Assembly (NCBI GenBank): GCA_937952305.1
Contig: CALFZO010000045.1
Coordinates: forward strand, 1 to 52,007
Source of the DNA: an uncultured Anaerolineales bacterium
Lineage (GTDB): Bacteria > Chloroflexota > Anaerolineae > Anaerolineales > UBA6663
Length of the DNA stretch: 52,007 bases
Direction of reading: 5' to 3'
The notes under the pieces are model-generated. The model was given only the letters and a program-made list of their open reading frames with translations, was not told the DNA's origin and made no database searches. The position numbers and the translations under genes were made by a program. How positions within the stretch are numbered: the first letter of the stretch is position 1; every line of letters starts with the position of its first letter. Positions 26,841-34,129 of the stretch are shown piece after piece.

Positions 26841-27610
26841 CGCCGGCGGACCTGGCCGAACGCCTGAACCGTCATCTCAAGCTGGGTGGTCAGTTATGGC
26901 TCTTTCTGGACTACGACGGCACCTTGGTGCCGATCGCACCGACGCCCGATCAGGCCCGGCCGGACGCGGACCTGCTGAGGTTGCTGACGGACCTGGCCCG
27001 GCGACCAGCGCTGCGAGTCGCGATTGTGAGCGGCCGACCGCTGGCGGTGCTGCAGGCGTTCCTGCCGGTGCCCGGGCTCATCCTGGCCGGACTGTATGGC
27101 GGGGAGGTTCTGTTCCCAGGCCAGTTGGCGCCCACCTTGCGAGCGCCGCGCGACGCCCGGTTCGTCGCCGATCAGACCCGGTCTATCTGGCAGGCATTGG
27201 TGGCTGGCCGGTCAGGCTTCCTGGTCGAAGACAAAGGCCTGGCGGTCGCCCTGCATGCCCGCTTTGCCGAGGCAGCCGAAGCCGAGACGGTGCTAGAGAG
27301 GGCCCGCTCAGCCGCGGAACGGCTGCTGCCGGCGGCCGGCTATCGTCTCTTGGGCGGCGACCGCTTCCTGGAAGTGACGCCGGCCGTGGCGCACAAGGGG
27401 TGGGCCGTGCGCTGGCTGTTGAACACCCGGCCGCTGGCGGACGCGCTGCCCGTCTATTTTGGCGACGACGACAAAGATGAGTTGGCCTTTGCGGAGATTC
27501 TGACCTGGGGCGGGTTGGCGATCGCCGTCGGCCCGCGCCAGCTGGCGCCCGCCCTGGCCTCACTACCCGGCCCGACCGATGTCCGGGAGGTGCTGCGCTC
27601 GATCTTGTAA
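26834..27610 (+). CDS. otsB: Trehalose-6-phosphate phosphatase (HAD family)
   Basis: A 258-residue HAD-superfamily phosphatase. Motif I is LDYDGTL (nucleophile Asp26, acid/base Asp28), motif II is IVSGRP (64-69), Lys188 lies in AHKGWAV, and motif IV is GDDDKDE (210-216). It dephosphorylates trehalose-6-phosphate to trehalose, completing the OtsA reaction. It overlaps otsA by seven bases (ATGCTGA), indicating translational coupling, and is the last gene of the LacI-controlled operon. The frame is open further upstream inside otsA, but ATG 26834 gives the normal family start. Confidence 0.93.
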   Translation: MLTPADLAERLNRHLKLGGQLWLFLDYDGTLVPIAPTPDQARPDADLLRLLTDLARRPALRVAIVSGRPLAVLQAFLPVPGLILAGLYGGEVLFPGQLAPTLRAPRDARFVADQTRSIWQALVAGRSGFLVEDKGLAVALHARFAEAAEAETVLERARSAAERLLPAAGYRLLGGDRFLEVTPAVAHKGWAVRWLLNTRPLADALPVYFGDDDKDELAFAEILTWGGLAIAVGPRQLAPALASLPGPTDVREVLRSIL

Positions 27611-27664
27611 GTCGCGGACGGGTTCATTGAGGCGGGCCGGCCACGCGTGTTGAGGAGCAGAAAC

Positions 27665-27802
27665 ATGAAAACGGGTGCGCCGAAGGGCGAATTCCGGTTA
27701 GCGCTGTCGATTGACGGCAAAGCATATCAGAGGCACGACCTCACCCAGGCGGCGGAGCTCCGCCGGGGCGCTGCCCAGGGGTCGGCCCAGGAGCAATCGT
27801 GA
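27665..27802 (+). pseudogene. Possible 5' relic of a small gene
   Basis: A strong Shine-Dalgarno (GAGGAG, eight bases before ATG 27665) precedes a 45-codon frame beginning MKTGAPKGEFRLALSIDGKA. The opening resembles the N-terminus of small proteins with the pattern FRLxIDGKxY. The frame then runs into the antisense end of the nitroreductase gene and loses sense. It is likely the truncated head of a deleted gene; coding potential is unproven. Confidence 0.3.
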
Positions 27803-28195
27803 TAACGCCCGGAAAGCCACGGGGTGACGCCGGGCATAACCGGCCAGTTCTTGCTCCGCATCGGCCGGGGCCAGGCGGGCGGCCCGGGCCAGGTATCGCC
27901 GGCCCGCGATGGCGATGATGACCTGCGGGGTCTTCTGCACATTTTGCAGCCAATCGGCGTGTTCGCCCCAGCCGGACGCCACGACATACCGGCCGGCTGC
28001 TCGATCGGCGCGCACCACCTCAATCACCGTGTAGCGGCGCAGTCCGCTCTTGCGTCCGGTGTGCGTCAACATCAGGAAGCGCTCGCCCAGCAGCCAGTCC
28101 AGGCGGGCCCGGTAAATCCACAGGGGCAGACGCAGCAGCCAGCGCAGCCACCCTCGGACGGGGACTTGAGTCAGTCTGCCAGTCTGCATCGGCAT
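27698..28195 (-). CDS. Deazaflavin (F420)-dependent nitroreductase-family protein
   Basis: A 165-residue split-beta-barrel protein of the Ddn/TIGR00026 type. The hallmark LTHTGRKSGLRRYTVIEVV (43-61) and VASGWGEHADWLQNVQKTP (72-90) form the cofactor-binding parts of this family, which uses reduced F420 or FMN-like deazaflavin. Length is typical. It is the last gene of a minus-strand unit, 15 bases after the DUF4177-like gene. No strong Shine-Dalgarno is seen at ATG 28195; ATG 28189 is an alternative. It suggests that the organism makes or uses F420; no F420 biosynthesis gene is in the window. Confidence 0.82.
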   Translation of the reverse strand: MPMQTGRLTQVPVRGWLRWLLRLPLWIYRARLDWLLGERFLMLTHTGRKSGLRRYTVIEVVRADRAAGRYVVASGWGEHADWLQNVQKTPQVIIAIAGRRYLARAARLAPADAEQELAGYARRHPVAFRALSRLLLGRPLGSAPAELRRLGEVVPLICFAVNRQR

Positions 28196-28210
28196 GACCG
28201 CGGGCCGGCT

Positions 28211-28429
28211 TCACTCTTTCTGCAGCACGATGAAACCAACCACCTGCAGGACGCCCCAGGCGCCGTCGTCGTGGTTGCCGCCATAGCCGCCGCCGGCGCC
28301 GCCGGCCGTGGCGATGCGCCAGCCCTGACGGAGCAACTCGCTGACCTCGCGCTCCGCCGCTGCCAGGCCGTCTGGCTCCAGTTGGAAACGGACGATCTTG
28401 ACAGCGGGAGTTGTTTGGGTCGATGCCAT
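28211..28429 (-). CDS. Small DUF4177-like protein
   Basis: A 72-residue protein. The core pattern EREVSELLRQGWRI, glycine-rich turn, then VLQVVGFIVLQKE matches the helix-loop-strand layout of DUF4177-like small proteins. AAGGAG lies about eight bases before ATG 28429. It is tightly placed between the ClC channel gene (24-base gap) and the nitroreductase gene (15-base gap), so it is co-transcribed. Function unknown. Confidence 0.65.
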   Translation of the reverse strand: MASTQTTPAVKIVRFQLEPDGLAAAEREVSELLRQGWRIATAGGAGGGYGGNHDDGAWGVLQVVGFIVLQKE

Positions 28430-28453
28430 CAGGTCAACTCCTTCTCCCGTGGG

Positions 28454-30472
28454 CTACTCCGTCAATCCACACAAATGTTTGACCGCGGCGCGGGCCTCCG
28501 GCGCGGTGACCACCGCCAGCACGTCGCCCGTGCGCAGGATCGTATCGCCGTGCGGGATGAGCGTCTGCCGGCCGCGCCGCAGGCTGGCGATGACAGATTC
28601 GCGCGGCCACACCGTTTCCTTGAGGGACTTGTCTACGCACGGCGCCCCGGGCATTAGCAGGAATTCGTCTACCTGCACGCCCGTGAACGCGCCCAGCCGG
28701 ACCTGGTGCGCGCGATGGCGCAGTTCTGCCCGCCGTGACAGGGCGACGTCGTAGGCGCGCACCAGGTCCACGCGGCGCAGCACGCCCACCAACCGGCGCG
28801 GGTTGTCGCGCGCCACCACCGGCAGCCGGCCCACATCCCGCACGCTCATCCGGCGCAGGGCCGCGCCCAGGCTCTCATCTGGGTGGGCGATCAACAGGTC
28901 TCGCGTGCAGACCTCCCCCACGCGTGCCGTGCCCCGGCCCTGTCCCTGCGCCCGGTCGATGTCCTGAATCGTCAGGATGCCGGCCAACTCGCCCGCGGCG
29001 GTTGTCACTGGTAGGCCGTGGTGGCGCTTCTGGAGCAGCAGCAGGCTAGCGGTTGGGAGAGTGTCCTCTTCGGCCAGCGTCGGAAACTCAGCGCGCATCA
29101 CCTCGCCCACGGTCAGCGTCTCCAGCACATCCACGTCGCGCCCGCGCTGCAGCCGGATGCCCTTGCGCGCCAGTCCGAGCGCATACACCGAGTCGCGCTG
29201 AACGGACTGCGAGACCCACACGCTCACGCCGACCGCGAACATCAGGGGCAGGATGATGCGATAGTCGTGGGTCATCTCGAACAGCAGCAGGATGGCGGTC
29301 AGGGGGGCGTGCACGGCGCCGGCCAGCACGGCCGCCATGCCGACCATGGCGAAGGCGGCCGGGGCGATGCCGAGCCCGGGAAAAGCCTGGGCGGCCAGGG
29401 CGCCGTACGCGCCGCCCAGCATCGCGCCGATAAAGAGCGCCGGCGCGAAGGTCCCGCCCTGAAACCCACCGGCCAGGCTGAGCGGGGTCAATACCAGCTT
29501 GCCCACCAACAGCGCCAAGAGCAGCGGCAGGCCGAGCGTCGCGCCCCGTAACACCGCCTCTATCGTCTCGTAGCCGACGCCGAAGATCTGCGGCAGGAAA
29601 ATGCCCGTCAGACCGACGGCCAGGCCGGCCAGGGCTGGCTTAAGCCAGGCCGGCACGTGGGTTAGGTGGTGAAACTGGTCGTGGAGGCTGTAGATCAGGC
29701 GCACATAGACCGCTGAGATCGGCCCAGCCAGCACACCGAGTCCGAGGTAGAGCGGCAGCTCCCAAGCCGAGTTGAAGGCGTAAGCCGGCACGGCGAAAGC
29801 TGGCTGAGGTCCGGCCAGGGATTGGGTCACGACCGCAGAAACGACGGCCGCCAACAGGGTCACCCCGAACGCCCCGCCGCCGATCTCGCCCAGGACGATC
29901 TCCAGCGCGAAGAATACGCCCGCGATCGGGGCGTTGAAGGCCGCGGCCACGCCGGCCGCCGCGCCGGCCGCCACCAGGCCGCGCATACGCTCGTCGGACA
30001 GGCGCAGCCACTGGCCGAACATGGACCCCAGGTTGGACCCGATCTGCACGGAGGGGTCCTCCGGGCCGACCGCGGCGCCGCTGCCGATCGAGAGTGAGGC
30101 GGCCAGGGCCTTGACCGGCAGGCGTTTATAGCGCAAGCGGCCGCCGGCCAGCGCCACCGACTCGATGATGCCGGCGACGCCGTGATGCCGCTCCTCGCCG
30201 ATCCAAAAGTGCCTGAGCAGGCCGACGGCCAGGCCGCCCAGGATCGGCAACCCGGCCACCGTCCAACTTCCCCAGGCGCTCAACCATCCGCCCAGATCGT
30301 CGAAGGCCAGCCCCTGGAAAAGGTCGATCAGGCGCTTGAACAGCCACACGCCCAGCCCGCTGGTCAGGCCGACGGCCACGGCCAGCGCGCCTGACAGAGC
30401 CGCTTCGGGCGGCTGCAGCCGGTCCAGCCAGCCGGCCAGGTTGGTATTGAGCTTCCACTGTTCGCGCTGCAT
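28454..30472 (-). CDS. ClC-type chloride channel/antiporter with CBS and TrkA-C domains
   Basis: A 672-residue protein. The ClC membrane domain (about 20-440) contains the anion-selectivity motifs GSGAAVGPEDP (130-140) and GGFQGGTFAPALFIG (about 345-359). Glu138 aligns with the gating glutamate of E. coli ClcA, favouring Cl-/H+ exchange; the usual GxEGP reads PEDP here. Two CBS domains (about 445-575: VGEVMRAEFPTL, LPVTTAAGELAGILTIQDID and VGRLPVVARDNPRRLVGVL) and a TrkA-C-like domain (about 590-670, ending DTILRTGDVLAVV) would regulate it. It lies 33 bases after the Na+/H+ antiporter gene in the same operon, consistent with a joint role in ion and pH balance. Confidence 0.93.
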   Translation of the reverse strand: MQREQWKLNTNLAGWLDRLQPPEAALSGALAVAVGLTSGLGVWLFKRLIDLFQGLAFDDLGGWLSAWGSWTVAGLPILGGLAVGLLRHFWIGEERHHGVAGIIESVALAGGRLRYKRLPVKALAASLSIGSGAAVGPEDPSVQIGSNLGSMFGQWLRLSDERMRGLVAAGAAAGVAAAFNAPIAGVFFALEIVLGEIGGGAFGVTLLAAVVSAVVTQSLAGPQPAFAVPAYAFNSAWELPLYLGLGVLAGPISAVYVRLIYSLHDQFHHLTHVPAWLKPALAGLAVGLTGIFLPQIFGVGYETIEAVLRGATLGLPLLLALLVGKLVLTPLSLAGGFQGGTFAPALFIGAMLGGAYGALAAQAFPGLGIAPAAFAMVGMAAVLAGAVHAPLTAILLLFEMTHDYRIILPLMFAVGVSVWVSQSVQRDSVYALGLARKGIRLQRGRDVDVLETLTVGEVMRAEFPTLAEEDTLPTASLLLLQKRHHGLPVTTAAGELAGILTIQDIDRAQGQGRGTARVGEVCTRDLLIAHPDESLGAALRRMSVRDVGRLPVVARDNPRRLVGVLRRVDLVRAYDVALSRRAELRHRAHQVRLGAFTGVQVDEFLLMPGAPCVDKSLKETVWPRESVIASLRRGRQTLIPHGDTILRTGDVLAVVTAPEARAAVKHLCGLTE

Positions 30473-30505
30473 GGTTGTTCTCCGGCCTTTCGGCGACAGC
30501 CGTGT

Positions 30506-32065
30506 CTAGCCGCTCACCTCGCGCTTGGCTAACTGCGTGTCCACTTCGGCCGCCAGACGCTCAAAAACCACTTCCGAGATCACGCCGTCGCGCAGCAGAT
30601 CGGCCAAGGCGCTGCGCTCGGCCCGTAGCAGTTCACGACGAGTCAGCTCCAATTCTTCAGTGCCCAGCGCTGGGTCATCGCGCAAGGCGAGGCGCACCGC
30701 CTCGGCCAGTTCCTGCGAACGGCGCGTGAGATCTAGCCGGAGCGTTTCCCCGGCCGGGACGGACACCAGACTGGCCCGCTGGAGTTCATCGAGCCGTGCC
30801 TCGGCCGCGCGGGTAGCGGCCAGCCGGGCGTGGCGTTCTTCATAGTCGTGGCGGTCGGCCCGGCGCGCCACCACCTGCAGCCGGCGGACGAGCGGCCCCA
30901 TCGTCGTGCCCTGGGCCAACAGGGTAAAGAGCACCACGCCGAACGCCATCGTCCGCAGCAGCATCCGGTCCGGCCCCAGCGCGGCCGGCAGTGAGAGCGC
31001 CAGGGCCAGGCTGATCGCGCCCCGCAGCCCGCCCCAGCCCAGCACGTGCTGCCACTTGAGCGGGATCGTCTCGGCCAGCGGCCGGCGGTGCTGCCAGAGG
31101 TTCACCAGTGCGGTCAGCCCGTACACCACGATGAGGCGGCTGGCCAGCACGGCGAAGACGGCGGCCGCCACCGGCTGCCAGGCCTCGGCCAGCGCCGGGA
31201 TGTTGATCTGCAGACCGATGAGCAGGAAGACCAGCGAGTTGGCCAGGAAGGCGACGTACTCCCAGAAGCTGAAGAGCACGATGCGCGTTGTCGGGCTCAT
31301 GCCGCGTGGTCCAAGGTTGCCGTTGATCAGGCCGGCCGCCACGACTGCGAGCACACCGCTGAAGTGCAGGCGCTCAGCCGCCAGGTAGGCGCCGAAGGCC
31401 AGCACGGTGGTGAGCGTCGTTTCAATCAGATAATCGTCCACGCGCGCGATGATCTGGGCCGCCAGCCAGCCCAACGCCAGTCCGGTCGCAACGCCGCCGG
31501 CGGCCACGCGGACGAAGTCGACGACGCCGGTCAGCAGGTCGAACTCGCCGGTCAGGGCCGTGACCAGGGCCAGATTGAACAGGACGATGGCGGTGCCGTC
31601 GTTCAGCAGGCTTTCGCCCTCTACCAGCACCGCCAGGCGCTTGGGCACGCCGACGGCCCGAAACAGGGCCACCACCGCCACCGGGTCAGTGGCTGCAATC
31701 AGGGCGCCGAAGACGATCGCCAGGGGCCAGGCCAGCGGCGTCAGCCACGTGATCAACCCGCCGACGATCACGGTCGAGATGAGCACGCCGGGCACGGCCA
31801 GCATCCCGATGACGGCCAGATTGCGGCGCAGCTCAACCAGGTTCAGATGAAAAGCGGCCTCGAAGACCAGCGGCGGGACGAAGAGCGCCAGGATGAGTTC
31901 CGGCGTGACGTTAAGCTCGACCGGCTGCTGGAAGGTGATGAGCAGACCGACCACCACCAGCGCTACGGTGTAGGGCACGCGGAAACGCTGGACCGCAATC
32001 GCCACCAACGAAGCCACCAGCAACAACTCAATGATCAGAGTCTCGGCTTGGAGGAATTGTTCCAT
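30506..32065 (-). CDS. NhaP/CPA1-type Na+(K+)/H+ antiporter
   Basis: A 519-residue protein with about 12-13 transmembrane helices and a soluble C-terminus. CPA1 signatures are clear: FEAAFHLN (about 68-75), ALIAATDPVAVVALF (121-135, TDP) and EGESLLNDGTAIVLF (149-163, the ND pair for cation/proton binding), plus WGGLRGAISLALALSLP. The cytoplasmic tail (about 395-519) is helical and charged. The frame can be read from a TTG at 32089, but ATG 32065 matches the family start. It is the first gene of a four-gene minus-strand unit with ClC, DUF4177-like and nitroreductase genes; the 685-base upstream gap should contain its promoter. Confidence 0.93.
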   Translation of the reverse strand: MEQFLQAETLIIELLLVASLVAIAVQRFRVPYTVALVVVGLLITFQQPVELNVTPELILALFVPPLVFEAAFHLNLVELRRNLAVIGMLAVPGVLISTVIVGGLITWLTPLAWPLAIVFGALIAATDPVAVVALFRAVGVPKRLAVLVEGESLLNDGTAIVLFNLALVTALTGEFDLLTGVVDFVRVAAGGVATGLALGWLAAQIIARVDDYLIETTLTTVLAFGAYLAAERLHFSGVLAVVAAGLINGNLGPRGMSPTTRIVLFSFWEYVAFLANSLVFLLIGLQINIPALAEAWQPVAAAVFAVLASRLIVVYGLTALVNLWQHRRPLAETIPLKWQHVLGWGGLRGAISLALALSLPAALGPDRMLLRTMAFGVVLFTLLAQGTTMGPLVRRLQVVARRADRHDYEERHARLAATRAAEARLDELQRASLVSVPAGETLRLDLTRRSQELAEAVRLALRDDPALGTEELELTRRELLRAERSALADLLRDGVISEVVFERLAAEVDTQLAKREVSG

Positions 32066-32461
32066 AAGTTTTCCCGGCACTGACTGCAACAGCGCGCCAG
32101 CCGGCAGCTAGGCACCGGCCCAGGCCGAAGACCGGCGGGCCAGAGGGCCCGCGCTCGGGCCTCGCTCTCCTTCGGCAGGCGCTGGGCGCGAAGGGTGGCG
32201 GCTGCCGCGCCCACCACTCCGCCCAAACTGCGCGCCGCGACCTGTCCCCCGAGCGCGAGCGAGCGGGCGAAGGCGAGGGGCAAAAGCCGCCCCCAGGCCG
32301 AGAGGCACCTTGAGCCGATGTGTGGCCGTCTCATCGGCCATGCCGCTGACAAAGTCGGGACGGAGGCGTGTGAAAGGCGCGGCTGGCTGGCAGACATGAT
32401 GCGGCCGATAACGTCCGCATATTGACTACATTGTGGCTGAGCCGCCCGACCGCGGGTGAAA

Positions 32462-32513
32462 CCCAACTGGGCCGCCCAACTGGGCCGCCCAGTTGGGCCG
32501 CCCAGTTGGGCCG
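32462..32513. repeat. Four 13-bp tandem units forming a large inverted repeat
   Basis: Two copies of CCCAACTGGGCCG are followed directly by two copies of CCCAGTTGGGCCG. The second type is the reverse complement of the first in its 10-bp core, so the array is also a 23-bp inverted repeat with a 3-base centre and one mismatch per arm. Each unit is itself near-palindromic (CCCA...TGGG). Confidence 0.9.
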
Positions 32514-32643
32514 CTGTCTGGTGCACGGCCGAGGCGGGGCTTCGGCGCCGACCGGACGGCCGTCCAGAACGCGTGCGACGGCGGTTATAGACAGTCTCAG
32601 ACGCTGCGCACGATTACAGGCGAGGCCACGTCCGGCAATATTC

Positions 32644-32657
32644 CCAAAACGTTTTGG
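32644..32657. promoter_or_regulatory. LacI-family operator, copy 3
   Basis: CCAAAACGTTTTGG is identical to the 14-bp operator at the lacI-family gene. It lies 11 bases before an ATG that opens a vestigial LacI-like N-terminus and about 580 bases upstream of the antiporter operon start. It is either a relic autoregulatory site or a remaining functional site. Confidence 0.65.
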
Positions 32658-32668
32658 AGAATACTACT

Positions 32669-32704
32669 ATGGGGATGCCTGCTTTGCAAGATCGAGCCAA
32701 GTGA
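32669..32704 (+). pseudogene. Vestigial start of a lacI-family gene
   Basis: ATG 32669 reads MGMPALQDRAK and then stops. MPALQDRAK closely resembles the universal LacI N-terminus (M-x-T-I/L-Q-D-V-A-K). The spacing after operator copy 3 mirrors the arrangement at the intact lacI-family gene. Everything downstream is lost. The call rests on nine residues plus the operator and is therefore tentative. Confidence 0.4.
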
Positions 32705-32750
32705 TGCTCGCAAGGTCGTGCCTTTCGGTCAGGCCCCGCGGGAGGATCAT

Positions 32751-33509
32751 TCAAAGGCTCTGCCAGAACAACATGGCGCTTGAGAAAAACAGCAGGCCGA
32801 CCACGATCCACTCAAAGGCGGCCTGGTTCACGCGCAGGATCAGCCAGCGCGCCGCCGCGAGCCCAAGCGGGATGAAAACGACCACCCACCAGAGCGAGAC
32901 CAGCCAGCTCACGTCCAGCACCCCGGCCATGAGAAAGCCCGGGATCTTGAGCAGGTTGAGGGCCGCGAAAAACACCACCGATGTGGCGACGTAGGACCGC
33001 GGCGGGAGTTTCTGCAACAGCAGGTAGGCGTTGAAGGGTGGGCCGCCGGTGTTGAACATGCCCGACGCGATCCCGGACAACAGGCCGGCCGCCGGCCCAT
33101 GCCAGCTGCGCGGCTGGTATTGAAAGCGCGTCATCCGGTCGCCGGCCAGCTTATACGCCGCCAGGCTGAGCACGAAGACGGCCAACACCAGACGCAGGAC
33201 GTCGCTCGAGAGCTGGGCCAACAGCACTGTTCCGATCACGGCCCCGGCCAGCCCGGCCGGCAGCATCCGGCCCAACAGCCGCTCATCCCACTCGCGCCAG
33301 CACGCCCGCAGGGCGATGAGATCGCCCACAATCAGCATCATCAGCAGCACGCCCACGGCCAGCGACACCGGCAGCACCAGGCTCAACAGCGGCGTCAGCA
33401 GGACGCCCAGGGCATTGAAGCCGCCGCGCACCAGGCCGATGGTGAAACCCAATAAGGCGATGACGGCCGCCACAAAAAGCGGATCATGGTCGACCAAAGT
33501 GACCGGCAT
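32751..33509 (-). CDS. TauE/SafE-family membrane permease
   Basis: A 252-residue protein with about eight transmembrane helices. The family layout is two related halves: LLGFTIGLVRGGFNALGVLLTPLLSLVLP near the N-terminus and GLLSGIASGMFNTGGPPFNAYLLLQ in the middle, each with the G-x3-G-G-x(N/G) loop typical of TauE/SafE exporters of sulphite or organosulphur/carboxylate anions. ATG 33509 follows TTTGGAG at ten bases; an upstream TTG is in frame. It is a single gene on the minus strand. Substrate unknown. Confidence 0.88.
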   Translation of the reverse strand: MPVTLVDHDPLFVAAVIALLGFTIGLVRGGFNALGVLLTPLLSLVLPVSLAVGVLLMMLIVGDLIALRACWREWDERLLGRMLPAGLAGAVIGTVLLAQLSSDVLRLVLAVFVLSLAAYKLAGDRMTRFQYQPRSWHGPAAGLLSGIASGMFNTGGPPFNAYLLLQKLPPRSYVATSVVFFAALNLLKIPGFLMAGVLDVSWLVSLWWVVVFIPLGLAAARWLILRVNQAAFEWIVVGLLFFSSAMLFWQSL

Positions 33510-34129
33510 GGATTTCAACTCCAAAGACGGGCTGGCGGTGCTGGAAACGCTGAGCCGCTGTTGGTGACTTGGTCGGCCAGGTCAGCCAGGGTTTGTACAC
33601 CGCCACATACAGATTGATCAATAGGAACGCCAAGTCGACCAACCGCAGTCGGAGCACCGGCGGTGTGCGCGCCCGCACCGGATTCATTGGCCGCTGTGAC
33701 GGGGCGTAGCTCAGGATATGGAGCCGGTCGTCCGGCGTCGTTCATCTTGCCAGCAGGCTTGGCCGGGTGGCGGGTCTCCTTGGCCGCAACCAAGTTGGCC
33801 ATGTTCAAGCCCTTGCGTGGACTACTGATTCTCGCACGTCTGGCAAAAAGTTGGGGCCGCGATCGGCTGCTGGAGCTGAGGCCGTTGGCCGGTTGCGGGA
33901 ATAGGCGCACGCCTCGGAACCGGGCGCCAGAACCACAGCGGCGGCGCCGTCCCAGATGGGCGCAGCGTCGGGCAGGCACATCGCCTGGCATCTGCGCTAT
34001 AGTCAGGCGGCACTCCGGCGTCTCGCGGGCAGCGTCCGGGGGGTTGGTCAGCGCGGGCGGGGCCGGCGTTTCTTCGGTATCATCAGTGCGGGCCAAGGCG
34101 GGGTCAACCCGCACACTCGGGAGGGTAGT
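33510..34129. other. Gap without a gene
   Basis: No coding frame with family features is seen. A tRNA-like 5' part (GGGGCGTAGCTCAGG) occurs at 33701 but lacks the rest of a cloverleaf. A TATCAT near 34077 could be the -10 element of the dihydrouridine synthase gene. Confidence 0.45.

Larger units (their letters stand above)
32066..32750. other. Gene-poor 685-bp gap
   Basis: No convincing gene is found. It contains a 13-bp repeat cluster (32462-32513), a LacI-type palindrome (32644) with a vestigial start codon context, and GC-rich sequence near 32160-32310 that is open on the minus strand but repetitive and Arg/Ala-rich. The antiporter promoter probably lies near its right edge but was not identified. 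Confidence 0.55.

Noticed and set aside
32462..32513. CRISPR array
   Set aside because: Units are 13 bp, contiguous and without spacers; it is a tandem/inverted repeat.
32035..32526. Long minus-strand open frame across the antiporter upstream region
   Set aside because: It reads through the 13-bp repeats, is Arg/Ala/Pro-rich low complexity, and overlaps the antiporter start; typical of a GC-rich non-coding frame.
33701..33775. tRNA-like start GGGGCGTAGCTCAGG with a pairing D-arm (GCTC/GAGC)
   Set aside because: No anticodon stem, T-arm or complementary acceptor end can be placed downstream; at best a tRNA fragment or coincidence.
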